Shown one piece after another: positions 8,104 to 17,448 of a stretch of DNA of 64,000 nt (within the stretch, counting starts at the first letter, position 1; every line of letters starts with the position of its first letter). The position numbers and the translations under genes are program-made. The DNA is from Cuspidothrix sp046080125 (lineage in GTDB: Bacteria; Cyanobacteriota; Cyanobacteriia; Cyanobacteriales; Nostocaceae), in the NCBI GenBank assembly GCA_046080125.1, contig JBJTTJ010000221.1:22440-86439 (forward strand), written 5' to 3'. The notes under the pieces were generated by a model. It did no database searches and had not been told where the DNA came from. It worked only from the letters and a program-made list of their open reading frames with translations.

Positions 8104-9561
8104 CTAGACAATTTTGGGTTTTTGTAAATGCCAATTAGTTGATTGTTCATAGGCATAAGCCACTTGAAAAAGTTGTTCTTCTCCGAGAACTTTACCTATG
8201 ATTTGTAATCCAATGGGTAGCCCTTTACTATCTACACCACAAGGTAAACTAATCCCTGGTAAACCAGCTAGATTCACAGGAATAGTCATTAAATCATTTA
8301 AGTACATACTCAAAGGATCGGTAGTTTTTTCCCCGGCTTTAAATGCTGTAGTGGGTGCTGTGGGACAAACTAAAACATCGAGGGTTTCAAAAGCTTTTTC
8401 AAAGTCTTGTTTAATTAAGGTGCGGACTTTTTGCGCTTTCAAATAATAGGCATCATAATAACCAGCAGAAAGGGCATAAGTACCAATCATAATCCGGCGT
8501 TTGACTTCTGCCCCAAAACCTTGAGAGCGAGTTTTTGTATACATTGATAACAGATTATCTGCATCAGGGGAACGCAAACCATATTTAACACCGTCATAAC
8601 GCGCTAAGTTAGCCGATGCTTCGGAAGGGGCGATAATATAGTAGGTTGGCAGACCATAGCGGAAACTGGGACAGGAAATAGAGTGAATTTCTGCACCTAG
8701 TTCTTGAAGTATATCAATGGCCTTAGTGACAGCAGCTTCTACTTCTGGATCTAAACCGTCACCAAAGGTTTCAGTAATTACACCAATTCTTAATTTTTTC
8801 CTAATCAGGTCAGGTGTTAAACTAGCCCCATAGTCAGGAATTGGGACGTTGAGACTGGTAGAGTCTTGTGGATCATAACCTGCGATCGCACTCAATAATA
8901 TCGCCGTATCTTCCACACTGCGTCCAAATGGTCCAATTTGGTCAAGAGACGAAGCATAAGCCACCAACCCATAACGGGAAACTAACCCATAGGTCGGTTT
9001 CATCCCCACCACACCGCAAAAAGAAGCCGGCTGGCGAATTGAACCCCCCGTATCCGAACCCAGGGAAACCACACATTCATCTGCTGCTACTGCTGCTGCT
9101 GAACCACCGGAAGAACCACCAGGAACACGGGATAAATCCCAAGGATTAGCGGTAACTTGATAAGCGGAGTTTTCTGTAGAACTCCCCATTGCAAACTCAT
9201 CTAAGTTAGTTTTACCCACCATAACCGTCCCAGCATCAGCTAGTTTTTGGGTGACAGTTGACTCGTAAGGTGGTACAAAATTTTCCAAAATCCGGGAAGC
9301 GCAGGTAGTGACAATCCCCTGAGTACACAAATTATCTTTAATTCCGATGGGAATCCCCGCCAAGAGTCCAATTTCTTCTCCCGCAGCGACTTTTGCATCC
9401 ACAGCTTGAGCTTGTTTTAAGGCTTGTTCTGCTGTGACAGTGAGGAAACTGTGTAGTTTTGGTTCTAACTCTTGAATCCGATTTAATGCTTCTTGGGTAA
9501 TTTCAACGGCAGAACGTTCTTTATTGATTATCTGTTCGTGCAACTTGCGGATGGATGCCAT
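8104..9561 (-). CDS. gatA: Aspartyl/glutamyl-tRNA amidotransferase subunit A
   Basis: Amidase subunit of GatCAB, which converts Glu-tRNA(Gln) and Asp-tRNA(Asn) to the amidated forms. It is needed because cyanobacteria lack a full set of direct synthetases. 485 residues, the normal length. The amidase signature runs from about 147 to 180, with GGSSGGSAAA and DTGGSIRQPA. The Ser-cisSer-Lys triad is K75 (GIKDNL), S150 and S174. Start is ATG at 9561. gatB and gatC are not adjacent, as usual in cyanobacteria. Confidence 0.96.
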   Translation of the reverse strand: MASIRKLHEQIINKERSAVEITQEALNRIQELEPKLHSFLTVTAEQALKQAQAVDAKVAAGEEIGLLAGIPIGIKDNLCTQGIVTTCASRILENFVPPYESTVTQKLADAGTVMVGKTNLDEFAMGSSTENSAYQVTANPWDLSRVPGGSSGGSAAAVAADECVVSLGSDTGGSIRQPASFCGVVGMKPTYGLVSRYGLVAYASSLDQIGPFGRSVEDTAILLSAIAGYDPQDSTSLNVPIPDYGASLTPDLIRKKLRIGVITETFGDGLDPEVEAAVTKAIDILQELGAEIHSISCPSFRYGLPTYYIIAPSEASANLARYDGVKYGLRSPDADNLLSMYTKTRSQGFGAEVKRRIMIGTYALSAGYYDAYYLKAQKVRTLIKQDFEKAFETLDVLVCPTAPTTAFKAGEKTTDPLSMYLNDLMTIPVNLAGLPGISLPCGVDSKGLPIGLQIIGKVLGEEQLFQVAYAYEQSTNWHLQKPKIV

Positions 9562-9940
9562 AATTGTTCTCTTTATTAATCAAGTCATTGATTTTAACAC
9601 TTACAGGGCTGGGGATTGTGTGGTAGAAGTTATTCTTGTACATATAGTTACTGAAAATATGTTTAATGGTGGCAGGAGTTGAACACAAGGCCGATGACGG
9701 GGGGATTTAGACCGAGTAAAATTCATCTGCTATGGCAATTCTGAACGGTTCGTGATGAAATACTGAAATAGCAAAATAGCAAATTTTGGAACTAGGTTGC
9801 GGGTGTGGAGATGTGGATGCAATTATTAGAGAATTTTATCACAAACAGTAAATAAGCACGTGAAATTAAGCTTATTATATCCCACATTCCGCGCCCACCA
9901 GTATCACAATCGGCAATTTCGGATTTTTGAATACCTTTGA
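9562..9940. other. Intergenic region upstream of the hemagglutinin remnant
   Basis: 379 bases between gatA and the first open codons of the broken exoprotein gene. On the minus strand around 9667-9760 a short frame reads MNFTRSKSPRHRPCVQLLPP after an in-frame stop; I have a vague memory of this peptide recurring in cyanobacterial repeats but cannot support a name. No promoter or start for the exoprotein gene is seen, which fits its 5' truncation. Confidence 0.35.
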
Positions 9941-11353
9941 GAACTAATTGGTACTGCAACTCAAGCGTCTAAGGATGCAATAGTAGGACCTAGTGGTTTA
10001 TTCACTAGTACATCAGGAATAGGAAATGCAGGATCAGTAGGAATTGAAACTGAGAATTTGACAATTAAAAATGGATCTCAAATATCTAGTGGTACTTCAA
10101 AAAATAGTACAGGTCAAGGTAGTAATGTAGATATTAAAACCAATATCCTTTCTTTAGATAATAATGCGAAAATTTCCACTGCTACCCTTGGTAAAGGGAA
10201 TGCTGGAAGTATTTTAGTGCAAAATGCAAATTCTGTTACTGTTAATAATAATAGTATAATTTCTAGTGCTATCCAAACTGGAGCAGTTGCTAGTCAGCCT
10301 AGTAATATTGAAATTCAAACTAAGTCACTTTCCTTAAATGAAAATTCCCAAATCATTGCAAGTACATCAGGAACAGGAGATGCCGGACAAGTAAATATTT
10401 CTCATGCTGAAATAATTACTCTAAATAATAATAGTTCGATTTCTACGTCTACTAATGATGGGGGAAATGGTCAAGGTGGAAATATAGATATTCAAACTAA
10501 TTTATTCTCAGTAAATAATGGTTCACAAATTCTGGCTAAAACAGTCGGCAATGGAGATGCGGGTAATATAAGTTTGACTGTACCAATAGAGGTAAATATT
10601 TCTGATGCTAATAGCGGTTTATTTAGTCTAACAGAATCCAGCCTTGGTAAAGGTGGGAAAATTCAAGTTAATACTAACACTTTTAATATTACCAAAGAAG
10701 CTATATTAAATGCAGGGACAACGGCAGATAGTTTGGGCGGAAATATTATTATAAAAGCTAATGATTTTAATGCCAGTTCAGGAGGAAAATTAATTACAAC
10801 TACTTCTGGTAAAGGACGAACGGGAGACATTTCTTTGAATACTACTAAGAGTATTTTATTATCAGGTAACAGTAGTGGGGTGTTTGCTAACACCCAGAGC
10901 GGCTCTAATGGAGATGGGGGAAATGTCTTTGCTAATTCTGTTCAACTTAGTATCACAGATGGGGCAGGTGTTGGAGTTGATAGTCAAGGCACAGGTAACG
11001 GTGGCAACATTCAGATTCAAGTAGGTTCAATTACCCTCGACCGTAAAGCCTTCATTTCCGCTACTACAGCCAGTAGTGAAGGCGGTAATATTAATTTGCA
11101 AGTGCAGAATACTTCTTTGGGTATACCGATGCTGCTGATGGGTAACAACAGTTTTATCACCGCTACTGCTGGAAACAATGGCAATGGTGGCAACATCAAT
11201 ATAGATGCACCATTTATCGTCGCCTTCTCCACAGAAAATAGCGACATTACAGCTAATGCCTTCCAAGGTCGAGGTGGTAATATCCAAATCCGTGTACAAA
11301 TAAATGAATATTTTTTTTCTTTTCCCACCAGAATAATAATCCTGTTGTGCTAA
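9941..11353 (+). pseudogene. Truncated filamentous-hemagglutinin-type exoprotein (two-partner secretion family)
   Basis: Open from 9941 right after a TGA, with no upstream start and no signal or TPS domain. The translation is a low-complexity beta-helix typical of cyanobacterial hemagglutinin-like exoproteins: repeated ELIGTA, SGLFTSTSG, GNAGSV and GNGGNINI units with IETENLTI-type strands, rich in Asn, Gly, Ser and Thr. After GGNIQIR (about 11290) the family sequence breaks off and the frame ends with an unrelated 17-residue tail. Both ends of a normally much longer gene are therefore missing. Its 3' end overlaps that of the convergent CHAT/CHASE2 gene by about 100 bases. TTG at 10058 could start a short product, but a functional secreted protein is unlikely. 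Confidence 0.7.
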
Positions 11354-13838
11354 TTGCATTGATAACTGGTGGAATAATTGGAATCCATAGTGCTTGATAG
11401 ATAAAAATCAAATAACCACTTGTGGGGATAATTAAAAATACAATTCCACTGGTTACTGACAAAAACCATCGGTTAGGAATCCATAATCTTAAACCAACTA
11501 CACCAATTGACCATAGCCAAATCCACAGCCAATCACCCCATATCGGCCACCAATAAATTGGTGGTTTTTTATCCAGTGCTACACTTAAAATATAACTAAC
11601 AACCTGTGCATTTAAAAAGATGCCTCTAATGCTTTCACCGTAGGGAGTCCGATAATCATCTTTAAGATTAGGATCAACAGTACCAATTAAAATAATAGGA
11701 TGAGTATTTTTAAATAGTTCAACCAAATGTTCAGGAATGCCATTTTCTAAAACTGTTTTAAGATCAATATGATAAAACCCTTCATCAAAGGACTTATTAG
11801 AATAATGATAATTAAAGAGAATCTGTGTACCGCCATCATCAAACTGTTGATAACCTCCCATTCCTTTCTTTAAATTAGGTAGATAAGCATTGCCTATCTG
11901 CCAACCTTCTACAGTATCTTGGTCAAATAGTTTGTCTAGATGTTTATCCCTTTTAATTTCTTTAGTGTCCTTTCCGTGTATAATTTTGTGTTTTACTTCT
12001 AAGTAATGGAGAGCTAATAGAAAAGGAAATGAATATTCAGTTTTACAAGGGTCTTGAGGATTGTATTGACTCTTTAAACTGGTAGTTAAAGTAGAACGTC
12101 TAATAATATCATCATTATCCGGCCAAAAATTATTAAATCCCCAAGGAGATGAAGGAATATTGGGTGGAGGTGCAACTCCATTTTTATTTGTTTCAGAACG
12201 AATTGTACATATAAAGAAAATTCGTCCTCCTTCCTGGAAGCGACTTAAAAATCTAGCTATAACAGGTGAGTCATGATAAATGTCAACTCCAATTGTTGTA
12301 GGTTTTATCGGTTCTAGTTTATCTAATAATTTAGCTAAAGCTTCGTCTTTTAAACTTTTTTCTCCTTCTCCTATCCAACCTTTGCTTTTTTGATAGTCTA
12401 TGTCTTCTTTATCAATAGTAATTACTAAAATTCGAGGGTCTTTTTTTAAGACTGAAGGTTGCCGACGTATTATTTGATCATAAGCCCATATTTCCAATGG
12501 TTGTAATAGTCCTAATACACGCATTCCTATTACTAAACTTGTAGAAATTAAACTGATAATTATTGCAGAAATTGGAGGAGAAGAATTAGGCGGAATTGCT
12601 GGGATTGATGAAGACTCTGGATTTGGTTTATCTTCTAGTGTTAGACCTGAATTTCTCACCTCATCCATACGTGGTAAAATTGTTGAATATTCTAGATTTG
12701 GTTGATCTTTTAGTAACCAATCCTCCCAATATTGAGGTTTTTCTGAAATTTGAAATAGAATAGGCATTAAAGATGAACCAGGATAATCAGATTCATAACC
12801 TTTTAAGTTATTATAAACTTGACTAATAGCAATATGAAGAGGATTTTTTTGGATAAAAAATAACTGTAATAAATCCTCTAAAAATATTTGTGAAATACGC
12901 TCATGAATAATATCTCTCATTATAATCAGATTAGGAATTAATAATCTATTCTTGCTCAACTCTGATTCCAAGCCTAATCCTTGGCAACAGTTGAAAATAG
13001 CTAATTTTAAACTATTATCTATAGCTTTTTTAATTTGTAAATTTAATTGATTAATTTCTAGGTATTCATCTTGATTAATATAAATTCTACCAATATCTTC
13101 ATTTGTTTTGCCGTGTCCACTAAAATAGAGAATATCATAATTTCTTTCTCCTAAACAATTGTAAACTTTAATACTAGATTCATTAATTAGTTCTGGTAAA
13201 ATTTCATGTTCTGAGAAAGTTCTCCGTAAAATATCCAATTCTTGTTGAGTTGTTGTAGAATCTCCTACAATAATTTGTATTCTCAATTTCTGTGTTTTAG
13301 ATAATTTGGGAGGACGTTGGTATATAGGGCTAAAAAATAATCTTCCTTGACGATTCTCATAAGTTAACCAACTCCATTTTTCCCAAGGAAGCTTTTTAAC
13401 TTGAGAGTCGTTGGTTTGAATCATAACTCTTACTGCATCATAATTAGATACTTTATTATCTAACTCTGTACGAATCTCAATCAATTCATAAGAGTGGGTA
13501 AGCCATACATTAAAAGAGTCAATAAAGTCTTTTTGTTTTTGATTGTAGTTTTCTCGTGAATTAGATGTTATTTGTTCTTCTTTAAGTAACCAATCTTCAA
13601 TTGATGAACTGGTGTCAACAACTATAGGTTGATTATTAATTTCTTCACGTTTAGCATAAGTATGAATCTCAGATATCCAAGTATTAAACTTATTAAGTAA
13701 ATATGGAGCAGGTGGTAAACTTCCTAGTGCTTGAACTAATGGTTCACTAAATTCATCTTTAATGATAGCTGTAACAGCAAACCCTTTTTCTTCTAAATCA
13801 CCTTGTAATTTTAAGATAACTAGCTTTTCTTGATTCAT
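11253..13838 (-). CDS. CHAT (caspase-like protease fold) and CHASE2 membrane protein
   Basis: 861 residues. An N-terminal domain seen with cyanobacterial CHAT proteins (1-180; LVILKLQGDLEEKGFAVT and KKLPWEKWSW) is followed by a CHAT domain (about 185-370). The His is H242 in YFSGHG and the Cys is C285 in AIFNCCQGLGL, the expected dyad of a caspase-like protease. After a Pro/Ser-rich linker comes one membrane helix (about 423-445), an extracytoplasmic CHASE2 sensor (about 446-745) and three C-terminal helices. Inference: an outside signal read by CHASE2 controls the cytoplasmic CHAT domain. It is the last gene of an operon, 4 bases after DUF1822. The final 20 or so residues (after WWEKKK) are encoded by the opposing hemagglutinin remnant, so the native C-terminus may be lost. 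Substrate unknown. Confidence 0.82.
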   Translation of the reverse strand: MNQEKLVILKLQGDLEEKGFAVTAIIKDEFSEPLVQALGSLPPAPYLLNKFNTWISEIHTYAKREEINNQPIVVDTSSSIEDWLLKEEQITSNSRENYNQKQKDFIDSFNVWLTHSYELIEIRTELDNKVSNYDAVRVMIQTNDSQVKKLPWEKWSWLTYENRQGRLFFSPIYQRPPKLSKTQKLRIQIIVGDSTTTQQELDILRRTFSEHEILPELINESSIKVYNCLGERNYDILYFSGHGKTNEDIGRIYINQDEYLEINQLNLQIKKAIDNSLKLAIFNCCQGLGLESELSKNRLLIPNLIIMRDIIHERISQIFLEDLLQLFFIQKNPLHIAISQVYNNLKGYESDYPGSSLMPILFQISEKPQYWEDWLLKDQPNLEYSTILPRMDEVRNSGLTLEDKPNPESSSIPAIPPNSSPPISAIIISLISTSLVIGMRVLGLLQPLEIWAYDQIIRRQPSVLKKDPRILVITIDKEDIDYQKSKGWIGEGEKSLKDEALAKLLDKLEPIKPTTIGVDIYHDSPVIARFLSRFQEGGRIFFICTIRSETNKNGVAPPPNIPSSPWGFNNFWPDNDDIIRRSTLTTSLKSQYNPQDPCKTEYSFPFLLALHYLEVKHKIIHGKDTKEIKRDKHLDKLFDQDTVEGWQIGNAYLPNLKKGMGGYQQFDDGGTQILFNYHYSNKSFDEGFYHIDLKTVLENGIPEHLVELFKNTHPIILIGTVDPNLKDDYRTPYGESIRGIFLNAQVVSYILSVALDKKPPIYWWPIWGDWLWIWLWSIGVVGLRLWIPNRWFLSVTSGIVFLIIPTSGYLIFIYQALWIPIIPPVINAISTTGLLFWWEKKKNIHLFVHGFGYYHLDLGRH

Positions 13839-13842
13839 ACTA

Positions 13843-15141
13843 TTAAATTAGATATAGTGAATTATTGACAGAAGAATAAATTTGATGATGTTTCCAATTA
13901 TTCAATGCTAGATGAACACTAAATGGTTCTTGTAATTTACGACGAAACTTACAGAATATAAATGGACGCTTTTCTTCAGATTGAGTTGCTACGATTGTTC
14001 CTTGATTGGGATTTAGTACCTTAAACTCTAAATTTGGTAATAAAGTCTGTTGATTTTCGACAGGACGCACTTCAACCAATACATCTATAACCTCAGACTC
14101 ATTTTTTACAGGTATTAAAGCGACTGTTAAAGCTATCTCCTGACTGATAGTAGGTAATTCTATAGTCACAAAGTTTGTTCCTTTAAAACCAGTAATTGAA
14201 GGATTAGGAGCATTTTTAAATCCTAGAATAAGTTCTCCTGAAGATTGTTTTAATAGTGGCTCAACTTTTTGACAAATTGTTAATAGTGTATTTTGGATTC
14301 TTTTTAAAATACCTTCTCCCAGTGTAATTGATAAAGAAGCGATTGGTGTAGGGGCATTACCGGCTACTAAACTAGCTGAAGTTACTAGACCCATACGTTG
14401 TTCATATAACTGTTGCCTCCATAAGTCATTAACCAGTAATACTGCCCATTCCTCAAAAGTTACATCATCAACCCGTAACCTGGGAGAATAAATAGATGAA
14501 TTACCAAAAAAATCTAACCATTTTTTAGCTTTAATTTCTGATAGCTTTGGTAAATCAGGAATTTCCTCTTGCATCTTTAGTGGTAGTGTGATTTCCATTA
14601 CTGCAATGTCTTGAATTAAATTATCTAGTGTCATTGTATATATTCGCTCATTAGGATTATATTTACTCAGGTTCTTTAAATAACGATGGGTTGTAAAACC
14701 ACATAGTTCTAGCCAACATTCATCTTCCTCCGGTTCTAAATTTACTTGAATAGCTAGATAATAATCACCTGCCCATTCGGGAATATCTACCCATTCTTGG
14801 GGAACAGAAAATTCTTCTAAGTCGCTTATTTCACAGGGAATAAGGACTATGCGCTTTTCACCCAACTTAATAACTGCACCATTTACCACTTCCCAAATGC
14901 TAGGTAAACTATGTTCACTTGGGTAAATTTCAGGTTTAGCTATAGTTTCTGCTTCCGTTAAGTCATCTATAAACCAGTCAAGTAAGGTATATAAACTAAC
15001 GTAATTTAGATAGGAATTATGGCGAGCGATCGCATTAGAATGTTTCTGTGACTGTTCCCATGCCTTTTCTTGAACAGATGGCAAAATATCTAAACGTAAA
15101 TATTGGGTATTATCTGTTAATAATTGATTCAGGTCAAACAT
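13843..15141 (-). CDS. DUF1822 family protein
   Basis: 432 residues, cytoplasmic, no signal peptide or membrane helix. I recognise the cyanobacterial DUF1822 family from its opening (sequence starting MFDLNQLL and a LDWFIDDLTEAETIAKP segment near residues 50-66) and its IALTVALIPVKNESEVIDVL-type C-terminal beta region. Function unknown. It sits between the sigma-like gene (13-base gap) and the CHAT/CHASE2 gene (4-base gap). To my knowledge DUF1822 genes often sit beside sigma-like and CHASE2 genes in cyanobacteria, suggesting an adaptor or regulator in that system. ATG at 15141 follows a weak GGA. Confidence 0.75.
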   Translation of the reverse strand: MFDLNQLLTDNTQYLRLDILPSVQEKAWEQSQKHSNAIARHNSYLNYVSLYTLLDWFIDDLTEAETIAKPEIYPSEHSLPSIWEVVNGAVIKLGEKRIVLIPCEISDLEEFSVPQEWVDIPEWAGDYYLAIQVNLEPEEDECWLELCGFTTHRYLKNLSKYNPNERIYTMTLDNLIQDIAVMEITLPLKMQEEIPDLPKLSEIKAKKWLDFFGNSSIYSPRLRVDDVTFEEWAVLLVNDLWRQQLYEQRMGLVTSASLVAGNAPTPIASLSITLGEGILKRIQNTLLTICQKVEPLLKQSSGELILGFKNAPNPSITGFKGTNFVTIELPTISQEIALTVALIPVKNESEVIDVLVEVRPVENQQTLLPNLEFKVLNPNQGTIVATQSEEKRPFIFCKFRRKLQEPFSVHLALNNWKHHQIYSSVNNSLYLI

Positions 15142-15154
15142 GATTTAGTCCTCG

Positions 15155-16720
15155 TTATTGTGGCCAATTTAATATTTTCAAGCATTCGTTAAGAATAATA
15201 TCTACATTTTCCATATCACTCCATTCTCTTGCTGAAATTCTTAAATGTAAATAAGCTATCTCAATCTCAGAAAATCCTAAATTTAAGCAAGCACGGTCAA
15301 TGAAATCCTTGGAAAGAGTAGATAACATTTTTGGTAAGTCACGCTGAATAATTCTTTCAATTTCCTTAAGAAATGCTTGCTCGAGTTTAGCTTTGATTCG
15401 ATTGATCATTTTTACCAAATCTTCCTCAAGCATACCAGACTCTTCAGTAAGTTGACAATACCCAGTTTTTTGTCCAAATTTTTTCTGTAACAAGTGTTGT
15501 TCTTGAACGTCCAATGTTTTGATTGCCTTCATTAAGAGACAATGAAAATAATTTGAATATACAGGTTTTTGATAATTATTAATTAACCAATTACCTATAT
15601 AAGTTTTAGCCCACTCTTCACGGTCACTTGGTTCATATAAAGTTTTCATTAATGTATCCATAAATTGTTTCCTGATATTTTTTAGGCGATGTAGAATTGC
15701 GGTTGAACCAACCGAAAAAATATCTCCTATCTTATTTGATTTCATATTAAACCCATAAAAATAAATCAAAGTTTTTTGTTTTGTTGTATTTAAAACTCTA
15801 AATTGTGCTATAATTAATTGCAAATCTAATTTCAATGGATTTATTTTCCTGTGAGGATTATCAATTTTTTTTTCTTTAGGATTAACATTATCTTTATATT
15901 CAGTAATATTTTTTTCTATATTGTCATAATCAGATAGAGCTTTATTACAAATGTCTATCCATTTTTGTAATGTTTCTAATGTAATTTTTTGGATATTATC
16001 ATCTTGATCAGTATAAAATTTTAGTTCTATTTCTGAGTTATATAATTGAACGCATTCTTCATAATCCGAAATTTTTGGTTCTGGCCATTTTTCTCCTGAT
16101 TTCCTAGTTATATTGTTCTTAATTCTATTGTTTATATAAACTTGCTTAAATAATTTAAGTGCAAATTTAATTTTGACAATTAAATCCTTATATATTCCAT
16201 AATTTAAAAGAGCTTTTTCTAATTCATTCTTACTAGCCTTGTTTAATTTTCGCCACTTAGAAAACTTGAGTTTTAATTGATCTTTTATAATATTTTCTAG
16301 CACTTTTTGAACATAATATCTCAAAGAGCTTATTTTTGGATCATATTTACAAATAACAGGCTTGAATTTCTCTAAATCATAAATAAACTGACGAGCAATA
16401 AACAACCCTTTAAGCATCATTTCATGCTGGTTATAATTGACATTACCGAAGACTTGTATTGTAGCTTTATAAGCACTTTCTTCACAGAAACATTGTAAAA
16501 CTTGCCATGCAATCTGCTCTCTATGTTCTAGTTGGTCATTAGCAGTAATATTTTTACAAAAAATCACTAAGTTCTGAGGATCATTTTGTTTACATAAAGA
16601 GCTTAATATTTCATCTTTATCAACATTGCGCTTTAAATCTTTATCCTCTTGCTTCTGAGGGATAAAATCTTCATTAATTCCTATAAATCGCATATAAAAC
16701 GGGGAGATGCTATTGCACAT
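15155..16720 (-). CDS. Divergent sigma-70-like regulator, first gene of the DUF1822/CHAT operon
   Basis: 521 residues from ATG at 16720, chosen because AGAGG stands just upstream; a TTG at 16738 has no such signal. Residues about 115-190 resemble the region-2-like part of cyanobacterial atypical sigma factors (KYDPKISSLRYYVQKVLENI, then KASKNELEKAL and FKQVYINN). Two helix-turn-helix-like segments follow: one around FYGFNMKSNKIGDIFSVGST and one around TGYCQLTEESGMLEEDLVKM, comparable with sigma region 4. The core-binding motifs are weak, so whether it binds RNA polymerase is open. Lysine- and asparagine-rich with AT-rich codons, more so than its neighbours, which hints at an accessory origin. 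As first gene it may autoregulate the operon. Confidence 0.62.
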   Translation of the reverse strand: MCNSISPFYMRFIGINEDFIPQKQEDKDLKRNVDKDEILSSLCKQNDPQNLVIFCKNITANDQLEHREQIAWQVLQCFCEESAYKATIQVFGNVNYNQHEMMLKGLFIARQFIYDLEKFKPVICKYDPKISSLRYYVQKVLENIIKDQLKLKFSKWRKLNKASKNELEKALLNYGIYKDLIVKIKFALKLFKQVYINNRIKNNITRKSGEKWPEPKISDYEECVQLYNSEIELKFYTDQDDNIQKITLETLQKWIDICNKALSDYDNIEKNITEYKDNVNPKEKKIDNPHRKINPLKLDLQLIIAQFRVLNTTKQKTLIYFYGFNMKSNKIGDIFSVGSTAILHRLKNIRKQFMDTLMKTLYEPSDREEWAKTYIGNWLINNYQKPVYSNYFHCLLMKAIKTLDVQEQHLLQKKFGQKTGYCQLTEESGMLEEDLVKMINRIKAKLEQAFLKEIERIIQRDLPKMLSTLSKDFIDRACLNLGFSEIEIAYLHLRISAREWSDMENVDIILNECLKILNWPQ

Positions 16721-17448
16721 TTTAACCTCTGGTTTCAACTAGTAATTATCTTAACACGCAGATTCACAGTGTAAATCCACTATTGCCGCACTGAATATTT
16801 TTAGCAGTGCATTGTTTAAGAAATAAATATAGCATTTCCTGGTAGGCGTGAAGTACAAGATAATTTGCGTCTACCTGCATATTTACAAGATTTCATACTG
16901 TGTTATGCATTATAATCATCTTAAAACTGCCCAATTAGGTGTCCTATTCCTTATTGGGATCATAAGAGGGGATTTATGAAATTTGTGCTGTGGAATTTTC
17001 GCTCATGCTTATAAATCTATAAATATAAATATTAATTGCTTTATCGTTTAACTGATTTGTACAAACGAGACTATTTTTGACTAACAACCTGAATTGCTCA
17101 TTTGACACCATTTCTGCTTCTGTACCCTGGTGTTTAAATTTTATTTCTCCCGAAAGGCGGATTAATTCATATTTACCTAAATTTTTTCCCAATTAAACAG
17201 TGAAGAGAATCTTTATCTCCCCGGGAGGTAAACACCTTAATATCAATAACCTTATGACGTTTTTATTAAGTTCTCAATTTGCACTTTATCAACGTTACGA
17301 CAGCTTGAGACAAAACCCCCTTCTAAAATTTCTCTAACCTTAGTACGCAAGGTTTTAAAGATGGGTAAAAGAATCGGACTTGCTGTAGAAAATAAGTTTG
17401 TTCAACTTTCTTTAATTAAAATTTTCTCAAATTAACAGAATTAAACTC
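16721..17448. other. Long intergenic region upstream of the CHAT operon
   Basis: About 730 bases holding the divergent promoters of the sigma-like gene and of the parvulin gene. A 72-codon frame at 16974-17192 (minus, TTG start directly after a stop) is too weak to call a gene. AT-rich stretches at 16800-16930 and 17395-17440 are plausible promoter regions. I see no tRNA, CRISPR or clear terminator. Confidence 0.35.

Noticed and set aside
9660..9720. tRNA-like 3' end (minus strand GTTCAAC...CCACCA look-alike)
   Set aside because: No T-stem pairing and no acceptor, D or anticodon arms can be drawn upstream, so it is not a tRNA.
10663..11359. Long open frames antisense to the hemagglutinin relic
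   Set aside because: They arise from the repetitive codon pattern of the exoprotein on the other strand and show no protein-like features of their own. Only the last stretch is used, by the CHAT-CHASE2 gene running in.
16974..17192. 72-codon frame on the minus strand starting with TTG
   Set aside because: It begins directly after a stop with a TTG, has no ribosome-binding site and no family I know. AT-rich DNA gives such frames by chance; kept only as a note.
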